Shown: piece by piece, positions 25,761 to 35,500 of the stretch
Layout: each line of letters starts with the position of its first letter
Position numbering within the stretch: the stretch's first letter is position 1
NCBI GenBank assembly: GCA_938034165.1
Contig: CALHKP010000054.1
Span: 1 to 60,471 of the forward strand
Direction: 5' to 3'
From: an uncultured Clostridia bacterium
GTDB taxonomy: Bacteria; Bacillota; Clostridia; Peptostreptococcales; Anaerovoracaceae
DNA length: 60,471 bases
Made by a program: the position numbers and the translations under genes
The notes under the pieces: model-generated
The model's input: only the letters and a program-made list of their open reading frames with translations
What the model was told of the DNA's origin: nothing
Database searches by the model: none

Positions 25761-26893
25761 TTTTTTACCTCCATGAAATGAGTAAGCATTTCCTCAGCTC
25801 CCTCACTTTTAATTATATGTCTTCTGTTTGATGTAAACATTATAACTTCTATTTCACACATATCCTTCAGTCTGTATCGCAGGTGATACATGACTTTTTC
25901 GAGAATGCTTCTTTTTACTTCATCATAATACGACTTATCCGATATCAAATCAAAAGCTTCGTCTGTCGATATGCATTTCATAATCGCATTTACGGTTTTG
26001 GCATCGGCTCCTGCCATGGCACTGTGAACTCCGATTATTTCCATACGGGCATCTGCATTATATGAATGTGTATTCATAACTCCCGCTGCTATTTTTATGA
26101 GTTTTCCTGTGTGTCCGACAAAGAGTATCCGTTTAAATCCCTTGTACTTTATATAATCCAGAGATTCCCCGACAAAGTTTGAAATCTGAACAGCTCTGTC
26201 TATATCAAGTCCGAGATTTTCCCGGCAGAAATCCTTTCCGTAGTTTCCGGGAGATATCAGCACATTTTCGCTGTCAATAAGTTTCTGGCGATCTGTAACG
26301 ACCTTTATGGTATCAACCAATGCCTTTTCGCTCATGGGTTCTACAATGCCTGTAGTTCCCAGTATTGATATACCTCCGATTATACCAAGTCTTTCATTAT
26401 ATGTTTTCTTTGCAATTTCTGCTCCGCCGGGAACTGATATTATTACATCAAGTCCGGCGCCATAATCTGCTTCGCTGCAAATGTTCTTTACGTTTTCTGT
26501 TATCATTTTTCGTGGCGTTGGGTTTATTGCGGCTTCGCCAACCGGACATCTGAGTCCTTTGGCGGTGACTCTTCCTACACCTTCACCGCCGTCAACAGTG
26601 ATTATTCCTTTGTCTTTTGTTTTTCTGACTGTAGCAAAGATTTCTAATCCTGTTGTTACATCCGGGTCATCTCCTCCATCTTTTGTAACCGAGCAACTGA
26701 CTTGTTCCGGTGTTTTGGTTATGTTGTTTATCTGAAAGGAAGCTGCTTCTCCCGAAGGGAGAAGAATTTTGCAGGCACTGACTTCGCGACCCAGCAAAAT
26801 CGCAGCCGCCGCAGTTGCTGCGGCGGCTGCGCAGCTTCCTGTGGTGTACCCGATTCTCAGTTCTTTTCCGTTTTTTACAATATATTCATTCAT
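25757..26893 (-). CDS. cbiD: Cobalt-precorrin-5B C1-methyltransferase
   Basis: Methylates C1 in the anaerobic pathway and is diagnostic for the oxygen-independent route. 378 residues from ATG 26893, which has AGGA eight bases upstream; the frame is open to a TTG at 26920. Family blocks are LRIGYTTGSCAAAAA near the N-terminus, KDGGDDPDVTTG, GGEGVGRVT, INPTPRKMI and GTTGIVEPMS. It is the first gene of the operon behind the cobalamin riboswitch. Confidence 0.96.
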   Translation of the reverse strand: MNEYIVKNGKELRIGYTTGSCAAAAATAAAAILLGREVSACKILLPSGEAASFQINNITKTPEQVSCSVTKDGGDDPDVTTGLEIFATVRKTKDKGIITVDGGEGVGRVTAKGLRCPVGEAAINPTPRKMITENVKNICSEADYGAGLDVIISVPGGAEIAKKTYNERLGIIGGISILGTTGIVEPMSEKALVDTIKVVTDRQKLIDSENVLISPGNYGKDFCRENLGLDIDRAVQISNFVGESLDYIKYKGFKRILFVGHTGKLIKIAAGVMNTHSYNADARMEIIGVHSAMAGADAKTVNAIMKCISTDEAFDLISDKSYYDEVKRSILEKVMYHLRYRLKDMCEIEVIMFTSNRRHIIKSEGAEEMLTHFMEVKN

Positions 26894-26943
26894 TTCTTCT
26901 TTCCTGTTAACCAAGCTCAAATCTTAAAAAATTATAGAGCAAA

Positions 26944-26976
26944 TAAATAAAACCGCTTCACAGAGAAACGGTCTTT
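26944..26976 (-). terminator. Riboswitch expression-platform terminator
   Basis: On the minus strand ACCGTTTC and GAAGCGGT (26952-26971, loop TCTG/TCTGT) form a stem with one G-U pair, followed by TTTTATTTATTT. It lies between the cobalamin aptamer and cbiD, so it is the likely regulated terminator. Confidence 0.75.
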
Positions 26977-27062
26977 AAAACACAAAAATTAAATATAAAT
27001 TAAATACGAACATTTATATTTCTATGTTCCGAGAGACTCATACCTGTGAATTCTTCGGTAAG

Positions 27063-27228
27063 AAATATCGGTATGTCTTCCGACTTATGCACTGTAAGGA
27101 ACCTTTTCGCCTTCCCAAAATAATTCAGTGGCAGCTTCAGCCACAAAAGGATCCATGCACTTACGGCAGCAGGACTGTTCAGGACTTTAACCTGATTCCA
27201 TGTTATGATTCAAAATCACCGATATCCA
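27063..27228 (-). ncRNA. Cobalamin riboswitch aptamer
   Basis: The minus-strand leader of cbiD contains the B12 box AAGTCGGAAGACATACCG (27070-27087). Further upstream are GGAATCAGGTTAAAGTCCTG and the CTGCTGCCGTAAG segment, in the order expected for the adenosylcobalamin aptamer. The closing stem P1 pairs ATATCGGT (about 27219-27226) with ACCGATAT (about 27065-27072). With B12 bound, the terminator at 26944-26976 is predicted to form and shut off the operon. Boundaries are approximate. Confidence 0.9.
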
Positions 27229-27253
27229 TAAATATTAAATTTTACCACCAACA

Positions 27254-27282
27254 ATTATATTACACCGGTCCCTCTATGTCAA
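27254..27282 (-). promoter_or_regulatory. Consensus promoter of the cobalamin operon
   Basis: Minus strand TTGACA (27277-27282), exactly 17 bases, TATAAT (27254-27259): a perfect consensus pair. Transcription would begin near 27247, leaving about 350 bases of leader that hold the riboswitch. Confidence 0.9.
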
Positions 27283-27295
27283 ATAAAGGAACCAT

Positions 27296-27323
27296 GAAAA
27301 AGGAAATTCTTAGCAAATTTACC
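27296..27323 (-). terminator. Weak terminator candidate after miaB
   Basis: Minus strand GGTAAATT, loop, AATTTCC then TTTTT: a short stem with one bulge just after the miaB stop and before the cobalamin promoter. Its weakness leaves possible readthrough into the riboswitch leader. Confidence 0.4.
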
Positions 27324-27344
27324 ATTAACTCTCTGTAACAGCAT

Positions 27345-28658
27345 TTAGAGAACTATCTCTCCTTCAAGACTGAATGTCTTTCCTTCTGTTATTTTTACAT
27401 CTACCGTCTGGCCTATCAAACTCTTATCTCCCGGGAAGTTCACAAGCTTGAAACCTTCTGTTCTTCCGCAGAGGGCTTTAGCGTTATTTTTGCTCACGCC
27501 TTCTACAAGAACTCTTTCAATTCTGCCTACATATTCGGCATTCTTTTCCCCACTGATTCTGTTAATCGCATCCACCAAGCGGTTGAATCTTTCGTGCTTA
27601 ACTTCCTCTGGAATCTGATCTTCATATTTTTCGGCAGGTGTTCCTTTTCTTATGGAATACAGGAATGTAAATGCAGAATCATATCTCACATGCTCAACAA
27701 GCCTGAGAGTCTCCTCAAACTGCTCTTCCGTTTCTCCCGGAAAACCTACGATAATATCTGTTGACATTGTAATATCCGGAACCTTTGCCTTGAGCTTTTC
27801 CACAAGCTCAATATATTTTTCGCTGGTATATCGTCTATTCATTCTTCTGAGGACTTCACTACTTCCGGACTGTACAGGAAGATGTATGTTGTTACACAAC
27901 TTGTCACAATCTACAAAAGCCTGAATCAGTCTGTCTGATAAATCTTTCGGATGAGAAGTCATGAATCTGATTCTTTCAAGACCTTCGATCTTATTCAGTT
28001 TGTAAATAAGACCTGCAAAATCTGTGTCTCCTCCTGCATAAGAGTTTACATTCTGGCCAAGAAGCATTATTTCTTTCACACCGTCAGCCACAAGAGTCTT
28101 TACCTCATTTACGATATCTTCAGGAGCTCTACTTCTTTCTCTTCCTCTTGTATAAGGAACTATACAATATGTGCAGAAGTTGTTGCAGCCAAACATTATA
28201 TTTACGAGAGCTTTGCTTTTGAATAATCTCTTTGCAGGCAGACCTTCTACAATCTCTCCGCCTTCTTCCCAAACATCTATCATTTTCTTCTTTTCGTTTA
28301 TGACATTTTCGAGAAGCGTCGGAAGTTCATGGATATTGTGAGTACCGAATACGATATCTACCCATGGATATTTAGCCTTTATCGTATCAATAACGTGTTG
28401 CTGCTGCATCATGCAGCCGCACACGCACACAATGTAATTCGGATCTTCTTTTTTTCTTCTCTTCAGCTGACCAAGAGTTCCGAAAAATCTTTTGTCTGCA
28501 TTGTCTCTTACACTACATGTATTGATAATTGTTATATTTGCATCTTTTCTTTCTTTTGCCTGTTCGAACCCTTTTTCTTCCAACATTCCTGCCATAATTT
28601 CAGAGTCATGTTCGTTCATCTGGCATCCGAAAGTCGTAATATGAAATTTGTTTTCCAT
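27345..28658 (-). CDS. miaB: tRNA-2-methylthio-N6-dimethylallyladenosine synthase MiaB
   Basis: Radical-SAM methylthiotransferase acting on i6A37 of tRNA. 437 residues. The N-terminal MTTase domain has TTFGCQMNEHDSE, NTCSVRDNA and CVCGCM, giving the three cysteines of the auxiliary cluster. The radical SAM motif C-x3-C-x2-C lies in FGCNNFCTYCIVPY, and a C-terminal TRAM domain spans about residues 375-437. SVRDNADKR separates MiaB from RimO and MtaB. It is last in the glyA-to-miaB run, 61 bases after gpsA. Confidence 0.96.
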   Translation of the reverse strand: MENKFHITTFGCQMNEHDSEIMAGMLEEKGFEQAKERKDANITIINTCSVRDNADKRFFGTLGQLKRRKKEDPNYIVCVCGCMMQQQHVIDTIKAKYPWVDIVFGTHNIHELPTLLENVINEKKKMIDVWEEGGEIVEGLPAKRLFKSKALVNIMFGCNNFCTYCIVPYTRGRERSRAPEDIVNEVKTLVADGVKEIMLLGQNVNSYAGGDTDFAGLIYKLNKIEGLERIRFMTSHPKDLSDRLIQAFVDCDKLCNNIHLPVQSGSSEVLRRMNRRYTSEKYIELVEKLKAKVPDITMSTDIIVGFPGETEEQFEETLRLVEHVRYDSAFTFLYSIRKGTPAEKYEDQIPEEVKHERFNRLVDAINRISGEKNAEYVGRIERVLVEGVSKNNAKALCGRTEGFKLVNFPGDKSLIGQTVDVKITEGKTFSLEGEIVL

Positions 28659-28719
28659 CTATCCTCCAAAACAAGTAAATTTACATATTTATATTAAAGT
28701 AAACCGAGTCTTACATACC

Positions 28720-29727
28720 TTACATATAACCCTTATGGTTTTCGTCCTTTGCACTTCTGCCCATGAGAAGGTCTATAGCTTCAGCGGCTGTGATTTCCTC
28801 ATTCAGACATCTGTTTATATTCTGTGTTATTGGCATTTCAACGCCTATTTTATCTGCAAGTCTGCATGCAGCATCACAGGTGTACATACCTTCAACTACC
28901 ATGCCGATTTCTTTTACAGCTTCGGAAGGTTTCTTTCCTTCACCGATAAGAATACCGCATCTTCTGTTTCTTGAATGCATACTTGTGCATGTAACTATCA
29001 GGTCACCGATTCCCGAAAGACCGGCAAAAGTCATCTGCTTCGCACCGAGTTTTTCTCCCAGCCTTGCAATTTCAGCTATGCCTCTTGTCATAAGCGCCGC
29101 TTTCGCATTGTCGCCAAATCCAATACCATCTGATATTCCGGCACCGAGAGCCATTATATTCTTGAGAGCACCGCCTATCTCAACACCGCACAAATCCTCG
29201 TTTGTATAGACTCTGAATCTGTCAGTCATATATATTTTCTGAACATATTCTGACAGTTTTATGTCATCTGAAGCTACAGAAACTGTTGTAGGAAGTCCTT
29301 TTCCCACTTCTTCGGCATGAGAAGGTCCGGACAAAGCAACATACTTTACATCGCTTTTAAGTTCCTTTGCTACCTCTGAAAGTCTCTTTAGAGAACTTTG
29401 TTCTATTCCCTTTGCAACGTTTACAACTACAGTTTTATCTTCCAGATATTTGATTGCTTCTTCAAAATTAGCTCTGAATGTCTGAGCAGGTACCGAGAAC
29501 ATTGCAATATCTGCATATTTTAAAACATCCTTCATCTCATCACAAAAATGAATATGCTCATTCAGCTTAACCCCCGGAAGATATTTGTGATTTTCTCTTG
29601 TCTCTTCCATTTCGTGCAGGTATTCTTTGTTTCTGCCGGTAATATATACTTCATATCCTTTGCCGGAAAGCAATACAGAAAGTGCTGTTCCCCAGCTTCC
29701 CGAACCTATAACTCCGATTTTTATCAT
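28720..29727 (-). CDS. gpsA: NAD(P)-dependent glycerol-3-phosphate dehydrogenase
   Basis: Makes sn-glycerol-3-phosphate from dihydroxyacetone phosphate for phospholipid synthesis. 335 residues. Rossmann motif GSGSWGTAL at residues 8-16, NVAKGIE, LSGPSHAEEV, and the catalytic lysine in EIGGALKNIMALGAGISDG. It lies 21 bases after plsY, the acyltransferase that uses its product. Confidence 0.97.
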   Translation of the reverse strand: MIKIGVIGSGSWGTALSVLLSGKGYEVYITGRNKEYLHEMEETRENHKYLPGVKLNEHIHFCDEMKDVLKYADIAMFSVPAQTFRANFEEAIKYLEDKTVVVNVAKGIEQSSLKRLSEVAKELKSDVKYVALSGPSHAEEVGKGLPTTVSVASDDIKLSEYVQKIYMTDRFRVYTNEDLCGVEIGGALKNIMALGAGISDGIGFGDNAKAALMTRGIAEIARLGEKLGAKQMTFAGLSGIGDLIVTCTSMHSRNRRCGILIGEGKKPSEAVKEIGMVVEGMYTCDAACRLADKIGVEMPITQNINRCLNEEITAAEAIDLLMGRSAKDENHKGYM

Positions 29728-29748
29728 ATCAATTCTCCATTTCTCAGT

Positions 29749-30336
29749 TTACTTCTTAAAGCTGATTTTGTTTTCCTCACCCTTTACAATTCTGGAAATA
29801 TTAGCTCTGTGCTTAAACAAAAGAATTAAAGCCATGCAAATGCCTGCGGGCAGAAAGCCTGGCTGCATGAACCATGCCAGCACAGGAAAAGCAACCGCTG
29901 CGGAAATTGATCCAAGTGATACCATCTTGGATAGAAGCACTACGATAATTACTATGCCAAGGCAGGCAAGAGCAAGCTGCCAGTTGATTGCAAGCAGTGT
30001 ACCAAAAGCTGTCGCAACGCCTTTTCCGCCTTTAAACTTATATACCAGAGGCCATACGTGACCCACAAAAACTGCAAGGGCACAAAAGTATGCAGATTCC
30101 GCAGGTAAAAACTTCATTGCGGCAAAGACGGCAAGCCATCCTTTGCCCACATCTACAATAAGTGTTATAGCTGCCGCTTTTTTGCCCATGACTCTAAGTG
30201 CATTGGTAGTTCCGGCATTTCCGCTTCCTTCTTTTTTTATGTCAAGACCTCTTGCTTTTGCAAGAAGCGTTGACGGCGAAATATTTCCCAAAAAATATGA
30301 GATTACAAGTAGCAGTACAAAATTCAGATATGACAT
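29749..30336 (-). CDS. plsY: Acyl-phosphate:glycerol-3-phosphate acyltransferase PlsY
   Basis: Membrane enzyme transferring an acyl group from acyl-phosphate (made by PlsX) to glycerol-3-phosphate. 195 residues with about five hydrophobic helices. The three PlsY motifs are visible: GSGNAGTTNALRVMGKK (about 37-53), HVWPLVYKFKGGKGVAT (about 92-108) and the later serine-containing VSLGSISAA. It starts two bases after der ends. Confidence 0.96.
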   Translation of the reverse strand: MSYLNFVLLLVISYFLGNISPSTLLAKARGLDIKKEGSGNAGTTNALRVMGKKAAAITLIVDVGKGWLAVFAAMKFLPAESAYFCALAVFVGHVWPLVYKFKGGKGVATAFGTLLAINWQLALACLGIVIIVVLLSKMVSLGSISAAVAFPVLAWFMQPGFLPAGICMALILLFKHRANISRIVKGEENKISFKK

Positions 30337-30338
30337 AA

Positions 30339-31664
30339 TTATTCTTCCTTTTCTCCTTTTTCGCGGAATACGAATTTGATAGAAGTGCCTTCAAATCCGA
30401 AACCGTCTCTGATTTTGTTTTCGAGATATCTTGCATATGAGAAGTGCATCAGTTCTCTCTTGTTAATTTGGAATGAGAAGAGAGGTGGTTTTACGCCTAC
30501 CTGAGTTGCATAATAAATCTTCAGGCGCTTACCCTTATCTGACGGTGGCTGCTTCATTAAAACAGCATCTGAAATCAAACTGTTAAGCTGACCTGTAGGA
30601 ACTCTCATAGCTCTTTTTTCTGCAACATACTTTGTCATCTGCATTACATTGAAAATTCTCTGTTTTTCCAAAACTGAAATGAATACTGACGGTGCATATG
30701 ACATGAACTGAAGCTCATCTGCGAGAACTCTCTTATAGTCTCTCATAGTATTTGTTTCTTTTTCTATGAGATCCCACTTATTCACAACTACAACAATTCC
30801 TTTTCCTGCTTCGTGTGCAACACCGGCAATCTTTTTGTCCTGTTCTGTTATTCCTTCTGCTGCATCGATTACAAGAAGACACACATCACATCTTTCTATA
30901 GCTGCAACGGCTCTGATAACGCTGTATCTTTCGATATCTTCGTTAACTTTGCTCTTACGTCTGATACCTGCGGTATCAATCAGCATGTATCTGTCTCCGC
31001 CCCATTCAAATGGCGTGTCAATAGAGTCTCTTGTAGTTCCTGCTATAGGTGAAACAATAACTCTGTTTTCATCCAGCAATGCATTTATCAGAGAAGACTT
31101 TCCAACATTTGGTTTACCTATCACCGCAACTTTGATATCTTCGTCTTCCTCTTCGCCTGCTCCCTCAGGGAAACTTCCTACAATATCATCAAGAACATCA
31201 CCCAGGTTCAACATATTTGCGGCCGAAATAGGAATCGGTTCGCCTATGCCAAGTGTATAGAAATCATAGAAATTATCAGGAAGATTTTTCTGGCTGTCTA
31301 TTTTGTTAACCAGAAGAATTACCTTCTTTCCTGTTCTTCTGAGCATGCTTGCTACTTCTTCATCTGCTGTAGTCAAGCCGTCTTTGCCATCCACCATGAA
31401 CAAGATAACTTCTGCCATGTCTATTGCTATCTGCGCCTGTTCTCTCATCTGTGAAAGAATTACATCTTGACTTGCAGGTTCAATACCACCGGTATCAATA
31501 AGAGCAAAATGAATTCCGTTCCATTCCGCCTCTGCATATATTCTGTCTCTTGTAACACCCGGAGTATCTTCTACAATCGATACTCTACGGCCAACAATTC
31601 TGTTAAAAAATGTTGATTTTCCAACATTTGGTCTGCCTACAACGGCTACTATCGGTTTATTCAC
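30339..31664 (-). CDS. der: Ribosome biogenesis GTPase Der (EngA)
   Basis: Tandem GTPase needed for 50S subunit assembly. 441 residues. The first G domain has GRPNVGKST, DTPGVTRD, DTGG and NKID; the second has GKPNVGKSS, GTTRDS, DTAGIRR and NKWD. A C-terminal KH-like domain follows. GTG 31664 has GGGAGG eight bases upstream and is preferred over the TTG at 31682. It overlaps ftsY by eight bases. Confidence 0.97.
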   Translation of the reverse strand: MNKPIVAVVGRPNVGKSTFFNRIVGRRVSIVEDTPGVTRDRIYAEAEWNGIHFALIDTGGIEPASQDVILSQMREQAQIAIDMAEVILFMVDGKDGLTTADEEVASMLRRTGKKVILLVNKIDSQKNLPDNFYDFYTLGIGEPIPISAANMLNLGDVLDDIVGSFPEGAGEEEDEDIKVAVIGKPNVGKSSLINALLDENRVIVSPIAGTTRDSIDTPFEWGGDRYMLIDTAGIRRKSKVNEDIERYSVIRAVAAIERCDVCLLVIDAAEGITEQDKKIAGVAHEAGKGIVVVVNKWDLIEKETNTMRDYKRVLADELQFMSYAPSVFISVLEKQRIFNVMQMTKYVAEKRAMRVPTGQLNSLISDAVLMKQPPSDKGKRLKIYYATQVGVKPPLFSFQINKRELMHFSYARYLENKIRDGFGFEGTSIKFVFREKGEKEE

Positions 31665-32559
31665 TGAAAATACCTCCCGCAAACTCTAAAGGATCGAATT
31701 CTTTCAGATCTTCCATCCCTTCTCCTACACCTATAAATTTAATCGGAATATCGAATTCGTCTGTAACAGTTACAGCAATTCCGCCCCTTGCAGTACCGTC
31801 AAGCTTTGTCAGCACAATTCCTGTTATTGCTGCAGCTTCGTTGAATTCCTTAGCCTGAGAAATTGCATTCTTTCCTGTTGTTGCATCCAGAACAAGCAGA
31901 GTTTCTCTTGCTGCTTCAGGATATTCCCTATCGATAATCTTATTCATTTTTTCAAGTTCATTCATGAGATTCTTTGCAGTCTGAAGTCTTCCTGCAGTAT
32001 CACAGATAAGGCAGTCTACATTTCTTGCCTTAGCTGCGCTTATTGCATCAAAGATTACTGCTGCCGGATCTGCACCTTCTCCATGCTTGATTGTTTTGAC
32101 TCCTATTCTGTCACCCCAGATTTCCAGCTGTTCGCCGGCTGCCGCTCTGAAAGTATCAGCGGCTGCCAGAAGCACGCTTTTGCCTTCACCTACCAGCTTA
32201 TGACCGATTTTTGCAATAGAAGTCGTTTTTCCTCCTCCGTTAATTCCAATCATCAGAATAATTAGAGGTGTGTCATCACAAAGCTTGTTTCTTTCGCCTT
32301 TATCGATTATTTCTTTTATAACCTCGGCAAGGGCATCCTTCACCTTTTCCGGATCTGAAATATAGTGTTCTTTTATATAAGCTCTGAGGTTTTCCATGAT
32401 TTTAATAGTAGTATTCATCCCTATGTCGGAAGTTATCAGAATTTCTTCCAGTTCATCCATAAGATCTTCGTCTATAGTAGGACGTCCCATCAAAGTATCT
32501 CCGATTCGCTCAGATAGTCTTCCGAAGAAACCTTTTTTCTTTTCTCCTAAAATTGCCAT
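31657..32559 (-). CDS. ftsY: Signal recognition particle receptor FtsY
   Basis: SRP-receptor GTPase that docks ribosome-SRP complexes at the membrane. 300 residues: a short lysine-rich N-terminal stretch (KKKGFFGRLSERIGDTL) followed by the NG domain with INGGGKTTSIAK (P-loop), AADTFRAAAGEQL, DTAGR and TKLDGTARGG. The acidic A domain of E. coli FtsY is absent, as in many Gram-positives. It sits between smc and der. Confidence 0.96.
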   Translation of the reverse strand: MAILGEKKKGFFGRLSERIGDTLMGRPTIDEDLMDELEEILITSDIGMNTTIKIMENLRAYIKEHYISDPEKVKDALAEVIKEIIDKGERNKLCDDTPLIILMIGINGGGKTTSIAKIGHKLVGEGKSVLLAAADTFRAAAGEQLEIWGDRIGVKTIKHGEGADPAAVIFDAISAAKARNVDCLICDTAGRLQTAKNLMNELEKMNKIIDREYPEAARETLLVLDATTGKNAISQAKEFNEAAAITGIVLTKLDGTARGGIAVTVTDEFDIPIKFIGVGEGMEDLKEFDPLEFAGGIFSE

Positions 32560-32576
32560 ATGTATCCTTTCTTGTC

Positions 32577-35500
32577 TTAATCAAGTTTAAAATCATCACC
32601 GAGTCTGAGACTGAGAACTTTTGATACACCATGCTCAGCCATAGTAACACCGTAAAGAACATCTGCATGTTCCATAGTTGCCTTCTGGTGAGTTACAAGT
32701 GCGAACTGAATATTATCAAATTTTCTCAGATAGTTTGCGAATCTGTCGATATTTGCATCATCCAGCGCCGCCTCAACCTCGTCCAGTATGCAAAACGGCG
32801 TCGGTTTTGTCTTTAGCACCGCAAACATCAGCGCAATAGCTGTCATGGTTTTTTCCCCGCCGCTCATCAGATTTATGTTCTGAAGCTTCTTTCCCGGCGG
32901 CTGGGCAACGATGTCTATGCCTGATTCCAGAGGGTTTGACTCGTCTTCCATTATCAGCTTTGCAAGGCCTCCGTTAAACAGTTCTCTGAATATCTCTTCA
33001 AAATATCTTGAAACATTATCAAAATTCTCTTTGAACTTTGATTTTATCGTTCCATCCATTTCCGTAATTATTGCCAAAAGCTCATCTCTCGCATTTGTTA
33101 TATCACTTCTCTGTTCTGTAAGGAACTTAAGTCTATCACTGGTTGACTTGTATTCGCTTATTGCTCCCACATTTACATCTCCCAGTTCTTTCAGTCTGTC
33201 TTTAATCTGTCTTACTTCGTTTTGGGCATGAGTCAAGCTGAAACTGTCAAGCTTTCTATCAACCGCCTGAATATATGAAATCTCAAATTCTTCCCAAAGC
33301 TTGTCCTTTAGAGAATCCATCTGTGTTTCGTTTTTTGCAAGCTTGATTTCAACAGTGTTTTTTCTGTCTCTGAGTGCATTAATCATCTGAGAATTTCTTG
33401 CTTTTTCATCCTCAACGAGTTTTTCCTTTGCAGTCAACTTTTCTTTTTCTGCTGCGATTGTGCTGACTTCTGCCTCAAGTTCAATCTTTTGTCTTATCAT
33501 TTCAGAAGGATCCACAAGTGCTTTTCCGTCTTCTGTGAGTATATAATTTTTCTCATCCTCAAGAGCATAAATTGCAGCTTCCTTTTCTTCCTTCTGTTTA
33601 ACGAGATCTTCTACTGTATTTTCAATTCTTTCCTTAAGGTTATGTGTTGACTCAGACTTTCCAAAGGCTTCTGTAACAGCAATTCTTGCCTGAGTTATTT
33701 CTTCATTCAATCCCTGAACAATTTTCTTTACATTGTTTAACTTATCCAAATTGTCATTGAGCATATCTGTAATCTGTTCTATCTCTGCACCGGATGAAAT
33801 AACTTCATCATTCAGAGAGCTTATCAAGCTGTCTGTTTTGCTCAATTGGCTATTTATTTCTATGAGTTCATTGTCATGTCGGTTAGCTGAAACATTTGCC
33901 TTTTCCAGCAAAGTTTCCAGTGATTTGATTCTGTTACCACAATCCGAAAGTTTTATTTCACTGCTTTGGATTTCTTCTCTATATCCCGAAATTGCGCTTT
34001 CGAATTTTTCTTTTTCTGATTCAAAGGTCTTCAGATTATTTTCAGCTTTTTTCAAATTGGCTTCTGCATCTTCGATTTTTTCTGCAAGCTCTTTTATCTC
34101 CGATTTTCTTTCGAGAATATTTGCACTCTTGTTCTTATATGCACCACCTGTTATTGCACCTGAAGCATTGATAACTTCACCTTCCATAGTAACAAATCTG
34201 ACACCGGAAACAAGCTTTGACAGCCTTATTGCACTATCCATTGAATCCACTACGATTACTCTTCCGAGAAGATATTCGTAGACTGCCTTATAGTCTGCCT
34301 TAAATGAAACCAAGTCTGATGCAAGTCCGACAAAACCTGGAGCAGCCGAAACTGCTTCCGGAACTTTGAACTTATTTCCTCTTATCGAGTTCAGCGGCAG
34401 AAATGTAAGTCTTCCTGCTTTGTTTGTCTTAAGAAAGTACACTGCACGCTTTGCGTCTTCATCCTTTTCACATATAATATTCTGCATAGATGCACCCATA
34501 GCGGTTTCGATAGCCACTTCATACCCATGGGGAACATGCATAAGATCAGCAGCTACGCCTAGCACACCCGGGAGTACAGCCCTCATGAGAGTTTTAACTG
34601 CTGAATTGTATCCGTCATAGTTATTTTCCATTTCTTCGATAGTCTTTTTTCTCGAAGTAAGCGTGCTTATTCTTATCTTTGACTGTTCTATCTTATAAAG
34701 AATATCTTTTCTATTCTCTGAAAATCTGCTGTAATCAGAAACTTTCTGATTGTACTCACGTTTAGTTTCTTCTAAAGCTTCTGCAGTAAATTTTCTTTCT
34801 CTTTCAATGACCTCAATCTGACTGTTGTAGTCATTCAGATTTTTCGAAACTTCCTCCGACAGATCTGCAATTTCTGTTTTTCTCGAGTAAAGACTAGATT
34901 TGAGACTTTCTATACTTTTTGATTCACTTTGCGCTGATGTCTTTCTTTTGTGAAGATCGAACAACTTTTCATTTTCTTCATCAACTGCGGTAGTCAGTAA
35001 AGTCTGTTCTGAAACAGCAGCATTAAGTTGCGCAATCTTTTCCTGGAGCTTATCGTTTTCCTGCTTATATGCCTCATCAAGCCTCTGGAGATTTTCTCTA
35101 AGAAGTTCTAGGTTTTTATTTTCTTTTTCGAGCTTCTTTTCTATTTCCAGTATATCCTGCCTGTTGTTTTCTTTTTCTTTCTCTATTCCCGAAATTCGTT
35201 CTTTGTTTATTTCCTGCTTGCTTGTGATAGAATTGATTTCTTCAACCATTGTAAGAATCTTGTCTCGGGCCTCTGTCCCCATTCTATCGAGCTGATTTTT
35301 CTTTTCTGCAAGCTCTTCAGCAAGTCTGGATGAGTTTACGTAATCATTGTTAAGTTTTTCGAGTTCTTTTTCGAATTCTTCTAAATCATCTTGAAAAGTC
35401 TTGTCTGATTTATTGATATTATCTATGCTTCTTAAGATTATATTGATTTCAAGTTTCTTGTACTGTTTCTTTAAATCAATATATTCTTCTGCTTTTTTAC

